Source of the DNA: Gammaproteobacteria bacterium
Lineage (GTDB): Bacteria > Pseudomonadota > Gammaproteobacteria > Burkholderiales > Rhodocyclaceae
Reading direction: 5' to 3'
Assembly (NCBI GenBank): GCA_018824085.1
Contig: JAHJHI010000047.1
Span: forward strand, 62,001-126,000
DNA: 64,000 nucleotides
Shown here: piece by piece, positions 28,568 to 36,822 of the stretch
Layout of the letters: each line of letters starts with the position of its first letter
How positions within the stretch are numbered: position 1 is the first letter of the stretch
The notes under the pieces: generated by a model
What the model was told of the DNA's origin: nothing
The model's input: the letters and a program-made list of their open reading frames with translations, nothing else
Databases searched by the model: none
Made by a program: the position numbers and the translations under genes

Positions 28568-28951
28568 TCAGGCGACGCGATTGGCGGCAATGCGCGGACG
28601 TTCGCTCGCCAGCACGCGGTCGGCGTCCAGCGAGGCGATGGGCACCCGGGTGTCGGACGGAATGGCGCCGCTGAGCTGCAGCGCCATGTAGCGGCCGCAG
28701 CACACGCGCAGAAAAGACGTGAAATTGGCCGGCAGCAGGTGGGTCGTGTCGCCCCCGCCCGCTTCGGACAGTTCGTCGTACAGCCTGGAGATGAGTTGCG
28801 GCAGCGTCAGGCCGTCACGGGTACCGATCTCGTCGAGCACGTCCCAGAACTGGTTCTCCAGCCGGATGCTCGTGGCGACGCCGCGCAACCGCATGGAACG
28901 GGTGCGCGTGACGTACAGGTCAGGGTCGGCCCTGATGAAAATCTGGCACAT
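28568..28951 (-). CDS. Ribbon-helix-helix domain protein
   Basis: 127 residues. The N-terminal 65 residues carry a ribbon-helix-helix fold: the strand RGVATSIRLENQF is followed by helices WDVLDEIGTRDGLTLPQLISRLYDEL. The rest is a C-terminal extension with two adjacent cysteines (RVCCGRYM, about 82-89). The family is usually annotated as ribbon-helix-helix domain protein without a known target. A strong AGGAGG site precedes the ATG by 9 bases and lies partly in an 11-bp inverted repeat, which suggests self-control. Confidence 0.8.
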   Translation of the reverse strand: MCQIFIRADPDLYVTRTRSMRLRGVATSIRLENQFWDVLDEIGTRDGLTLPQLISRLYDELSEAGGGDTTHLLPANFTSFLRVCCGRYMALQLSGAIPSDTRVPIASLDADRVLASERPRIAANRVA

Positions 28952-28962
28952 GTCGCAAGTCC

Positions 28963-28993
28963 TCCTGCGGTGATTGTAGACCTCACCGCAGGA
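28963..28993. promoter_or_regulatory. Perfect 11-bp inverted repeat overlapping the RBS of the ribbon-helix-helix gene
   Basis: TCCTGCGGTGA (28963-28973) and TCACCGCAGGA (28983-28993) are perfect inverted copies with a 9-base spacer. Read on the minus strand, the second arm ends in AGGA, the first four bases of the AGGAGG ribosome site. Possible roles are an operator for the ribbon-helix-helix protein, an RNA hairpin that hides the ribosome site, or part of the end of the DJ-1 transcript. It has no T-run. Confidence 0.6.
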
Positions 28994-29008
28994 CCTGGCG
29001 GAACCGGA

Positions 29009-29587
29009 TCACTCGATGCGCGTGCCCAGCACCACGAGGAATTGCGCGATCCACGCCGGGTGCGCCGGCCAGGCCGGCGCGGTGACGAGGTTGCCGTCGG
29101 TGACCGCGCCGTCGATCGCGATGTCGGCGTAGCGTCCGCCTGCCAGTTCGACTTCAGCGCGGCACGCCGGGTAGGCCGAACACAGGCGGCCTTCGAGCAC
29201 CCTGGCGCCGGCCAGCAGCTGGGCGCCGTGGCAGATGGCGGCGATCGGCTTGTTGGCGAGCGCGAAGTGGCGCACCAGTTCGAGCACGGCGTCGTCCATG
29301 CGCAGGTATTCCGGCGCGCGGCCGCCGGGAACGACAAGCGCGTCGTAGTCCTCGGGCTTCACGTCTGCGAAGGTGGCGTTCAGCGTGAAGTTGTGGCCGC
29401 GCTTTTCCGAATAGGTCTGCTGGCCTTCGAAATCATGGATCGCGGTGGCGACCGAATCGCCCACCTTCTTGTCCGGGCAGACGGCATGCACGGTGTGGCC
29501 GACCGCCTGCAGTGCCTGGAACGGCACCATGATTTCGTAGTCCTCGACGAAGTCGCCGGCCAGCAACAGGATCTTCTTCACGTTCAT
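29009..29587 (-). CDS. DJ-1/PfpI family protein
   Basis: 192 residues with the glutamine amidotransferase-like fold. The nucleophile elbow [10 protein letters not shown] places the reactive Cys at 119, and [10 protein letters not shown] (87-96) carries the usual acidic partner region. E15 or E18 near the N-terminus (FVEDYE) fits the Glu that tunes the Cys. Relatives act as proteases, glyoxalases or protein deglycases, which the sequence alone cannot separate. GAGGAGAG precedes the ATG. It appears monocistronic. Confidence 0.88.
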   Translation of the reverse strand: MNVKKILLLAGDFVEDYEIMVPFQALQAVGHTVHAVCPDKKVGDSVATAIHDFEGQQTYSEKRGHNFTLNATFADVKPEDYDALVVPGGRAPEYLRMDDAVLELVRHFALANKPIAAICHGAQLLAGARVLEGRLCSAYPACRAEVELAGGRYADIAIDGAVTDGNLVTAPAWPAHPAWIAQFLVVLGTRIE

Positions 29588-29693
29588 CGCTCTCTCCTCG
29601 CAGTGTGTGGGCGCACGGAGCGTGCGCAGCGATACCGTGCCGCAGTCACGGGCGGCCGGGGTGGTAGCCGGTTAACACATGGCGGATGCAATG

Positions 29694-29722
29694 AAAAAGG
29701 GCCGGCAATGCCGGCCCTTTCC
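29694..29722 (-). terminator. Rho-independent terminator after the YceI gene
   Basis: AAAGGGCCGGC and GCCGGCCCTTT form a perfect 11-bp stem with a 3-base loop. On the minus strand it is followed by TTTTTC. It lies 18 bases beyond the stop of the first YceI gene. Confidence 0.9.
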
Positions 29723-29739
29723 TGCGTGGTGACGCGCGC

Positions 29740-30312
29740 TCAGTCGCGGAAGGCTTCGACCGGGATCTCGATGCGGACGATGTCGCTGATGCCCGGCACG
29801 TACTTCGTCATGCCGAATTCCGAGCGCCGGATCGTGGCCGTGATGTCGGCGCCGCACAGCGCCTTCTTGTTGATCGGGTGCGTGCCGCACGAGAAGCCCT
29901 TCACGTCGAGCATGACCGGGCGGGTCACGCCGAGCAGCGTGAAATCGCCTTCGGCGCCGACGACCTTGTCACCGTCGAACATGATCTTCGTGGACTTGAA
30001 GGTCATGGCCGGAAACTTCGCGACGTTGAAGAAATCTTCGCCGCGCATGATCTTGTCCCACGCGTCGATGCCCATGTCGATGGACGCCGTGTCGATGCTC
30101 ACCTCGATGCTGCCGCTGTTCTGCGACGGCGCCAGCATGATCTTGCCGGTCGCGTCATTGAAGCGGCCGCGCTGCGTCGAGAAGCCGAGGTGATTGATTT
30201 CGAAGGTCGGAAACGTGTGGCGCGAATCGATGGTGTAGCTGTCGGCCGCGATGGCCGATGCGCTCATCACTGCGCCCATGATCAAACCCGATACGACGCT
30301 GGAAACTTTCAT
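29740..30312 (-). CDS. YceI-family periplasmic protein
   Basis: 190 residues with a signal peptide (MKVSSVVSGLIMGAVMSASAIA, cleavage about 22). The mature lipocalin-like barrel shows the family patterns YTIDSRHTFPTFEINHLGFST and GDFTLLGVTRPVMLDV. YceI proteins bind isoprenoid or amphiphilic molecules in the periplasm; relatives bind polyprenyl chains. Two cysteines (SCGTHPINKKALCG) may form a disulfide. It is 53 bases downstream of a second YceI gene, and a terminator follows. Confidence 0.9.
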   Translation of the reverse strand: MKVSSVVSGLIMGAVMSASAIAADSYTIDSRHTFPTFEINHLGFSTQRGRFNDATGKIMLAPSQNSGSIEVSIDTASIDMGIDAWDKIMRGEDFFNVAKFPAMTFKSTKIMFDGDKVVGAEGDFTLLGVTRPVMLDVKGFSCGTHPINKKALCGADITATIRRSEFGMTKYVPGISDIVRIEIPVEAFRD

Positions 30313-30365
30313 GCATGCACTCCCTGTGTGTGGCAGCCGCCATCGTGTAGCGGCCGTGGATGGTT

Positions 30366-30950
30366 TCACTGGCCGGCGACGGCAAGCCTGAAGCTGATCC
30401 GGACTTCGTTCGCGACGACATCGGTGTCGCCCCAGACGCCGGAGCCGATGCCGTAGTCGAGGCGCTTGAGCGGAAAGCTGCCTTCCAGCACGGCGCCCGC
30501 GCCATCGGTTTTCAGCGTGAACGGCGCTGCAACCTCGCGCGTCTGGCCGCGGATGCTCATGTTGCCGCGCACCTCGTACCGGTTGTTGCCGAGCGGCTTG
30601 ACCGACGTCGACACGAAACGCGCCGTCGGATGTTGCTTCACGTCGAACCAGTTCTTGCCCTTGACCTCTTCGTTTGCCTCGCTGCCGCCGGCGTCGATCG
30701 ACGCCAGATCGATATCGAGCGTGGCGCGGCCGGCTTCGGGCATGGCCGGATCGAAGTTCACGGTGGCCGAAAACCGCTTGAAGCTGCCATCGACCGACAC
30801 ACCCATCTGGCTCGACACGAAGACCAGCGAACTCTTCTCCGGCAGCACGCGGGTGTAGCTGCCGGCGGCCAACGCAGCCGAAGACAGCAGGAACAGGCCG
30901 GCACCGAGCGTCACGAGGCGCCGCAAGGGCGAATGCATCAAAAACGTCAT
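30366..30950 (-). CDS. Second YceI-family protein
   Basis: 194 residues with a signal peptide (about 1-29, ending AALAAG). The mature part follows the YceI fold (SSLVFVSSQMGVSVDGSFKRF, then GNMSIRGQTREVAAPF). It is clearly divergent from the neighbouring YceI protein and lacks its cysteine pair. ATG 30950 was chosen because GGAGAA lies 5 bases upstream. The two genes probably form an operon. In many betaproteobacteria a cytochrome b561 gene precedes such pairs; none is present here. Confidence 0.88.
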   Translation of the reverse strand: MTFLMHSPLRRLVTLGAGLFLLSSAALAAGSYTRVLPEKSSLVFVSSQMGVSVDGSFKRFSATVNFDPAMPEAGRATLDIDLASIDAGGSEANEEVKGKNWFDVKQHPTARFVSTSVKPLGNNRYEVRGNMSIRGQTREVAAPFTLKTDGAGAVLEGSFPLKRLDYGIGSGVWGDTDVVANEVRISFRLAVAGQ

Positions 30951-31041
30951 GAGTTCTCCACTTTCTTTAACAGCACGCTGTGATGCGGGAACGGGGAAAA
31001 AATTCCGTCACTGCCATCTGCGTGGGCAAGGCGGCGGCCTT

Positions 31042-31290
31042 TCAGCCTTCGCGCGCAGCCAGACGCGCTTCCAGTTCGGCCACCCGCGCCTCGAGTTCTT
31101 CCAGCTGTACGCGGGTGCGCGCCAGCACGTCCTTCTGCACGTCGAATTCCTCGCGCGTCACGAGATCAAGACGCGAGAACATCGAGCTGGCCATCGCCTT
31201 GGCGTTTTTCTCGAGGTCGCGCGCGGGACTCGCGGCGATCAACTCGGAAAAGCGGGTGGACAGGTCTTCAAGCATTTTCGGATTGAGCAT
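31042..31290 (-). CDS. ubiK: UbiK-type accessory factor (BMFP domain)
   Basis: 82 residues. The first half (MLNPKMLEDLSTRFSELI) is an amphipathic membrane-binding helix; the C-terminal 35 residues (VQLEELEARVAELEARLAA) form a trimeric coiled coil, as in the BMFP/YqiC family. UbiK assists ubiquinone biosynthesis by binding UbiJ and lipids in E. coli. ATG 31290 lies 6 bases after GGGAG; ATG 31296 is too close to it. The gene is isolated. Confidence 0.85.
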   Translation of the reverse strand: MLNPKMLEDLSTRFSELIAASPARDLEKNAKAMASSMFSRLDLVTREEFDVQKDVLARTRVQLEELEARVAELEARLAAREG

Positions 31291-31478
31291 GTGCATCTCC
31301 CTGCAGTCATTGATTGGGTCAACGCGCGCGGCGGCCTTCGTGCCGACCGCCAAAGGCCGCATTGTGCCGGCAAGCGGCGCGGGGCGCGACGCCCGTGCGC
31401 CGCGGGACATGACATCACGGTGCGCCGGCGCGCCGGAAGGCACCGATATCGCGCGTTGCCTGCGGCATATGTACACAA

Positions 31479-31495
31479 CGCCCCATTTTGGTGCA
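31479..31495 (+). promoter_or_regulatory. Putative NtrC-binding site
   Basis: CGCCCCATTTTGGTGCA resembles the NtrC consensus TGCACCANNNTGGTGCA; the right half is perfect and the left half has two mismatches. It lies about 106 bases upstream of the -24 element, a typical enhancer distance. Confidence 0.55.
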
Positions 31496-31600
31496 GAGTG
31501 CGATTTGAGCGCGTGAAGTTGGGGCGGCCGTCGAGTTCAAGCATCTTGTTACGATTCGACGGTTGAGCATAAGTCTTTGAAATTACATTGCAACATTTGC

Positions 31601-31616
31601 TGGCACGGTCTGTGCA
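31601..31616 (+). promoter_or_regulatory. Sigma-54 promoter for torF-glnK-amtB
   Basis: TGGCACGGTCTGTGCA matches the -24/-12 consensus TGGCACG-N4-TTGCA with one mismatch (GTGC for TTGC). The GG and GC dinucleotides have the required spacing (31602-31603 and 31613-31614). Start of transcription is expected near 31626, about 32 bases before the ATG. Confidence 0.85.
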
Positions 31617-31657
31617 AGATGCGTTGAGCAGTTTCCCTAACTCAAGGAGTGACCCAC

Positions 31658-32434
31658 ATGCAAAAGACCCTGATCGCCGCCGCACTGGCCGTCGCGCTGG
31701 CCGTGCCGGCCATCACCGCCCACGCTGAAGAGGCCGCCAGCCCGCACACGTTCTCGGCCAATGTCGGGCTCTACAGCCAGTACGTCTTCCGTGGCATCAG
31801 CCAGACGAACGAAGATCCGGCCATCCAGGGCGGCTTCGACTATGAACACGCGAGCGGCTTCTACATCGGCACCTGGGCGTCGAACATTTCGTGGCTGTCG
31901 GATGGCGGCGCCTATGACAGCTCCAGCCTTGAAGTCGACGTGTACGGCGGCTACCGCTTCAACGTTACGGAAGATGTCGGTATCGACGTCGGCTTGCTGA
32001 CCTATATCTATCCGGGCGACCGGGCCGCTGGCGTCACGAAGGCAGACACGACGGAAGGCTATGTCGCAGCCAGCTGGAAGTGGCTGTCGATGAAGTACTC
32101 GTACAGCTTCGGTGACACCTTTGGCGTCGATGACGCTTCGGGCACTTGGTACCTCGACCTGTCGGCCAGCTTTCCGCTCACGGAAAAGCTCAGCCTCGAC
32201 CTGCACTACGGCAAGCAGGAGTTCAGCGGCCGCACCAACGGCGTGAGCAACGATTCCTTCGCCTCGTTTGACGACTGGAAAATCGGCGTGTCGTACGCCC
32301 TTCCGCAGGATTTCACTGTCGGCCTGTTCTATACGGACACCAGCATGAACTCTGCGCAGGAAGCCTTCTACACGATCAACGGCAAGTTCCTTGGCGACGG
32401 TCAGACTGTGGTCTTCGTCTCCAAGTCCTTCTGA
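31658..32434 (+). CDS. TorF-family putative porin
   Basis: 258 residues with a signal peptide (MQKTLIAAALAVALAVPAITAHA, cleavage about 23). The mature protein has alternating amphipathic strands (FSANVGLYSQYVFRGISQT near the start) and ends in a Phe (VFVSKSF), as outer-membrane barrels do. It fits the TorF/Gcw_chp family of putative porins. AAGGAG lies 8 bases before ATG 31658; the in-frame GTG at 31649 overlaps that site and is not the start. In Rhodocyclales this gene often precedes glnK-amtB, suggesting a route for nitrogen compounds; this function is inferred. Confidence 0.88.
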   Translation: MQKTLIAAALAVALAVPAITAHAEEAASPHTFSANVGLYSQYVFRGISQTNEDPAIQGGFDYEHASGFYIGTWASNISWLSDGGAYDSSSLEVDVYGGYRFNVTEDVGIDVGLLTYIYPGDRAAGVTKADTTEGYVAASWKWLSMKYSYSFGDTFGVDDASGTWYLDLSASFPLTEKLSLDLHYGKQEFSGRTNGVSNDSFASFDDWKIGVSYALPQDFTVGLFYTDTSMNSAQEAFYTINGKFLGDGQTVVFVSKSF

Positions 32435-32812
<378 letters not shown>

Positions 32813-32825
32813 GGGAGAACACAAG

Positions 32826-34232
32826 ATGAAGCGCTTTCTGAGCATCCTGTGCGCAACCCTGGCCATCGGCCTGGCTGCGCCTGTCATGGCGGAAGATCCT
32901 CCGGCGACGTCGGCCGAAGTTGCAGTCGAGGTCGCCGTCGAGTCGGCGGCACCGATGGAAACCGCCGCGGTCGAGGCGGCACCCGCCGAAGCCGTGAAGC
33001 CGGTTGTCGACAAGGGCGACGTGGCCTGGATGATGGTTGCCACGGTCATCGTCGTTTTCATGGCGGTGCCGGGTCTTGCCCTGTTCTACGGCGGCATGGT
33101 CCGTTCGAAGAACATGCTGTCGGTGCTGATGCAGGTGATGGTCGTGTTCTCGCTGATCGGCCTGCTGTGGATCGTCTATGGCTACAGCCTTGCCTTCACC
33201 GAAGCGTCGCCCTTCATCGGCTCGCTCGACAAGATGTTCCTGAAGGGCGTGACGATCGATACGCTGGCAGACACTTTCAGCGAAGGCTACAAGCTGCCCG
33301 AATTCATCTTCATCGCCTTCCAGTGCACGTTCGCCGGCATCACCGCCGCGCTGATCGTCGGTTCCTTCGCGGAACGCATGAAGTTCTCCGCGGTGCTGCT
33401 GTTCTGCGTGCTCTGGTTCACCTTCTCCTACCTGCCGATCGCGCACATGGTGTGGGGCGCCGGCGGCTACCTTCTGGACATGGGTGCACTCGATTTCGCT
33501 GGCGGTACCGTGGTTCACATCAACGCCGGTGTAGCCGGTCTGGTGGGCGCCTACATGGTCGGCAAGCGTATCGGCTACGGCAAGGAATCCATGGCGCCGC
33601 ACTCGCTGGTGCTGACCATGGTTGGCGCGTCAATGCTGTGGGTGGGCTGGTTCGGCTTCAACGCCGGCTCGGCGCTCGAAGCGAACGCCGGTGCAACGCT
33701 GGCCTTCCTGAACACGCTGGTCGCCGCTGCTGCCGCCACCGTGTCGTGGGTTGCCGCGGAAGCCGTGTTCAAGGGCAAGGCCTCCATGCTGGGCGCAGCG
33801 TCCGGTGCCATCGCAGGTCTGGTCGCCATCACCCCGGCGTGCGGCAGCGTCGGCCCGATCGGCGCCATCGTCATCGGTCTGCTGGCCGGCGTCATCTGCC
33901 TGTGGGGCGTGAATGGCCTCAAGCACATGCTCGGTGCGGATGACTCGCTCGACGTGTTCGGCGTGCATGGCGTGGGCGGCATCCTCGGCGCCGTGCTGAC
34001 CGGCGTGTTCACCGCACCGTCGCTCGGCGGCACAGGTGGCGACGACTTCTCGATGGGTACCCAGGTCGGCATCCAGATCCTGAGCGTGGTCGTCACCCTC
34101 GTGTGGTCCGGCATCGTGGCCTTCATCGCCTACAAGATCGTCGATATCTTCATCGGGCTGCGCGTGCCGGAAGATGAAGAACGCGAAGGTCTGGACATCA
34201 CCGCGCACGGAGAGACGGCGTATCGCGCCTGA
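32826..34232 (+). CDS. amtB: Ammonium transporter AmtB
   Basis: 468 residues. A signal peptide (MKRFLSILCATLAIGLAAPVMA) is followed by an unusual linker of about 38 residues made mostly of Ala, Val, Glu and Pro. Eleven membrane helices start at VAWMMVATVIVVFMAVPGLA. Family marks include FYGGMVRSKN, the twin-His region (DVFGVHGVGG, and HINAGVAGLVG earlier) and the Phe gate. It carries ammonium/ammonia into the cell and is shut by GlnK. A strong terminator follows at 34257. Confidence 0.96.
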   Translation: MKRFLSILCATLAIGLAAPVMAEDPPATSAEVAVEVAVESAAPMETAAVEAAPAEAVKPVVDKGDVAWMMVATVIVVFMAVPGLALFYGGMVRSKNMLSVLMQVMVVFSLIGLLWIVYGYSLAFTEASPFIGSLDKMFLKGVTIDTLADTFSEGYKLPEFIFIAFQCTFAGITAALIVGSFAERMKFSAVLLFCVLWFTFSYLPIAHMVWGAGGYLLDMGALDFAGGTVVHINAGVAGLVGAYMVGKRIGYGKESMAPHSLVLTMVGASMLWVGWFGFNAGSALEANAGATLAFLNTLVAAAAATVSWVAAEAVFKGKASMLGAASGAIAGLVAITPACGSVGPIGAIVIGLLAGVICLWGVNGLKHMLGADDSLDVFGVHGVGGILGAVLTGVFTAPSLGGTGGDDFSMGTQVGIQILSVVVTLVWSGIVAFIAYKIVDIFIGLRVPEDEEREGLDITAHGETAYRA

Positions 34233-34256
34233 TTGAAGCAGCGGCAGGGCTGTACG

Positions 34257-34287
34257 GAAAAGGGCGCCTTCGGGCGCCCTTTTTTCT
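34257..34287 (+). terminator. Rho-independent terminator after amtB
   Basis: AAAAGGGCGCC-TTCG-GGCGCCCTTTT forms an 11-bp stem with a stable tetraloop, followed by a T-run. It lies 25 bases beyond the amtB stop. Confidence 0.93.
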
Positions 34288-34510
34288 TTCCGCGCCGATG
34301 CCCGCGGCTGCCGGCTCCGGGCCCACCGCGGCAGCCCGTCACCCGCAGCGGTCTCTCATGCGTTGCAGCAGCATGGACGCAACGCGCGCGAAAAGCCCGG
34401 ACTGCGGGTTAGCATCACGCCCTGACGCCGTGGCGCCGTCTCCCGACGGCAACGGATACGGGCAACACCGTGCAGCACCGTTGCCCCGACATGGATGAGG
34501 ACCACCACCA

Positions 34511-35224
34511 GTGAACACATTCCGCTTGCGCGTGCTGGCCGGGCTGATTGCCCTGTCGGCATCGGCCCCGGCCCGCGCCGAACCCGAAACCCCGGACACC
34601 ACGCCGGCCACCGCCAAGGCTCCGATCACACGTGAAGAACGCACGCAGCTGCACGACACCGCGAACGAACTGAAGGCCCAGGCCCGCGACATGCGGCAGG
34701 CTGCCCAGGTCGAGCACGACAGCGCCATGGGCGCCTGCTGGGACCGTACGCTCGTGTCGCGCTGCATCGAACAGGCCGACGAGCGGCTGCGCACCGCCAC
34801 CGCGGCTGCACGCAAGCTCGAACTTCAGGCCGGCGACATCGAACGCGACGTGCGCACCCGGGAAGCCCGGACACGTCGCGCGGAAAAGCAGCGTGCCGCC
34901 GAGGAACGGCGCAACAAGTCGATCGAAGTCAACGCGACAACGCGAGAACAGGCCGAACAGGATCGCGCGCAGGAAGCGGAGGCGCGCGCCCGCAAGGATG
35001 AGCGGGTCGCCGCAGAGGCGCGACAGCGCGCGCTGGACAGCGAAGCCAAGGCCCGGGAGCAGGCCGCCGCGCGACAGCGGGAGGACGCCCGCGCGGCACA
35101 ACGCGCGGCCGATCAGCGTGCCCGGGTCGAGAAGATCGACGAGCGCATCCGCAAGCGCGAAGAAGACCAGGCGCGGCGGGCCGCCGAAGCGGCCGCCAGG
35201 GAAGCTGGCAAAGCGGCGCAGTGA
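34511..35224 (+). CDS. Exported coiled-coil protein of unknown function
   Basis: 237 residues from GTG 34511. A signal peptide (about 1-23, ending APARA) precedes a Thr/Pro-rich spacer and then a long, highly charged helix from about 40 to the end, rich in Ala, Arg, Glu and Gln. Two cysteines (GACWDRTLVSRC, about 74-85) may form a disulfide in the helical hairpin. The composition is low-complexity, so distant matches to TolA-like or apolipoprotein-like helices are not informative. I do not recognise it. Its stop abuts the convergent symporter stop. Confidence 0.65.
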   Translation: MNTFRLRVLAGLIALSASAPARAEPETPDTTPATAKAPITREERTQLHDTANELKAQARDMRQAAQVEHDSAMGACWDRTLVSRCIEQADERLRTATAAARKLELQAGDIERDVRTREARTRRAEKQRAAEERRNKSIEVNATTREQAEQDRAQEAEARARKDERVAAEARQRALDSEAKAREQAAARQREDARAAQRAADQRARVEKIDERIRKREEDQARRAAEAAAREAGKAAQ

Positions 35225-36721
35225 TCAGTGCCGGTGCGGCGCACCGCTCACATGATGCGTACCGGCTGCCGCGTGATGGTGCAGTTCCGCGTGCAGGGGT
35301 TCGTGCGGCAGTCGCCTGCCTACCCACTGCGGCAGCAGTGATCCGACCACCATGCCGGTGGCGCTGACGAGCAGCCCGAACAGCTGCGCCGGCACCACGC
35401 TGGCATCACCGACGATGAATTCGATCAGCAGCCAGGAAGAGATGCCGCCGACGATCGCGGCCAGCGCGCCCTGGGTCGAGGCGCGCCGCCAGTAGGCGCC
35501 GAAGAACAGCGGCACGAAGGCGCCGACCAGCGTCACCTTGTAGGCGTTCTCGACCATCGCGAAGATGGTGCTTTCGGTATTGAGCGCCACCATCAGCACG
35601 GCGAACGCGAACACGACGATGGCCACGCGCATCACGTACAGCAGACGGCGGTCGTCCAGCGTCGGCACGAAACTCTTCACGATGTTCTCGGCAAAGGTGA
35701 TGGACGGCGCCAGCAACGTTGCCGACGCGGTGCTCATGATGGCCGACAGCACGGCACCGAAGAACAGCACCTGCGCCAGCATCGGCGTGTGCTGCAGGAT
35801 CAGCATCGGCAGCACGCGCTGGGAATCGTCCTCCATCAGCCGGCCCATGCCGGCCGGATCGATCAGCGTCGCAGAATATGCGATGAACATCGGAATGAAG
35901 GTGACGCCGAAATAGATCAGCGCGCCGACGATGGAACCGATGACCGCGATGCGTGCCGTCTTCGCCGACGTGATGCGCTGGAACACGTCCTGTTGCGGGA
36001 TGGAGCCGAGCATCATCGTCAGGCCGGTACCGATGAAGGCGAGCCACAACCGCATGTCGGCCGGCGGAAAGAAATCAAGCTTGCCGGCCGCCGCCGCGTG
36101 CTCGATGACCGGTGCGACGCCGCCGGTCAGGCCGCTCACGACGTAGCCGATGTACAGCAGCCCGCCGATCGACACCGCCATCTGCACGAAATCCAGTATC
36201 GCCACCGAGAACATGCCGCCGAACGTCGTATAGGTCACCACGATGAGCGCGCCGAGCACCATGCCGACCTCCTCGCTGACCGCACCGTGCGTGACGATGG
36301 TGAGCACCAGGCCCATCGCCTTGATCTGCGCGGACACCCAGCCGAGATAGGAAATGATGATGCAGACCGTGGTGATCAGTTCCACCGGCCGGTTGTAGCG
36401 CATCCGGTAGTAGTCGCCGACGGTGAGGATGTTCAGCTTGTAGAGCTTGGAGGCGAAGAACAGGCCGGCGATGACGAGGCACAGCGACGCACCGAAAGGA
36501 TCGGCCACCACGCCGCCGAGCCCGTCGGTGACGAACTGCGCCGACACGCCGAACACCGCTTCCGATCCGAACCAGGTCGCGAACACGGTCGCGATGACGA
36601 CCGGCAGCGGCAGCGTGCGCCCGGCCACCGCGAAGTCGCGGGCGTTATGTACGCGCGTCGCGGCAAACAGGCCGATGCCGACGGACACCATCAGATACAG
36701 CACAACGAACCAGATCAGCAT
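35225..36721 (-). CDS. Sodium:solute symporter (SSS family)
   Basis: 498 residues with about 13 hydrophobic helices. Patterns typical of the family are ARDFAVAGRTLPLPVVIATVFATWFGSE (split here over helices 1-2), GGMFSVAILDFVQM and a sodium-site-like ILSAIMSTASATLLAP stretch in helix 8 (written here as AVLSAIMSTASATL). The C-terminal 30 residues are rich in His (HEPLHAELHHHAAAGTHH), which is unusual and may bind metal. The transported solute cannot be told from the sequence. Confidence 0.88.
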   Translation of the reverse strand: MLIWFVVLYLMVSVGIGLFAATRVHNARDFAVAGRTLPLPVVIATVFATWFGSEAVFGVSAQFVTDGLGGVVADPFGASLCLVIAGLFFASKLYKLNILTVGDYYRMRYNRPVELITTVCIIISYLGWVSAQIKAMGLVLTIVTHGAVSEEVGMVLGALIVVTYTTFGGMFSVAILDFVQMAVSIGGLLYIGYVVSGLTGGVAPVIEHAAAAGKLDFFPPADMRLWLAFIGTGLTMMLGSIPQQDVFQRITSAKTARIAVIGSIVGALIYFGVTFIPMFIAYSATLIDPAGMGRLMEDDSQRVLPMLILQHTPMLAQVLFFGAVLSAIMSTASATLLAPSITFAENIVKSFVPTLDDRRLLYVMRVAIVVFAFAVLMVALNTESTIFAMVENAYKVTLVGAFVPLFFGAYWRRASTQGALAAIVGGISSWLLIEFIVGDASVVPAQLFGLLVSATGMVVGSLLPQWVGRRLPHEPLHAELHHHAAAGTHHVSGAPHRH

Positions 36722-36822
36722 TGGCGCCCCGGCAGAACATTACGCGGCACGGCCCAGCGCCGCGCACGCGCAATGATAACGGCGCACAAGCCTTGCGTGG
36801 AGCGGATTCGGGGGCTTCCGTG

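Larger units (their letters stand above)
31291..31657 (+). other. Intergenic control region between ubiK and torF
   Basis: This 367-base stretch has no convincing gene. Its left part is GC-rich and contains the ubiK ribosome site. Its right part (about 31440-31640) is clearly more AT-rich and holds an NtrC-like site and a sigma-54 promoter for the torF-glnK-amtB operon. Confidence 0.7.
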
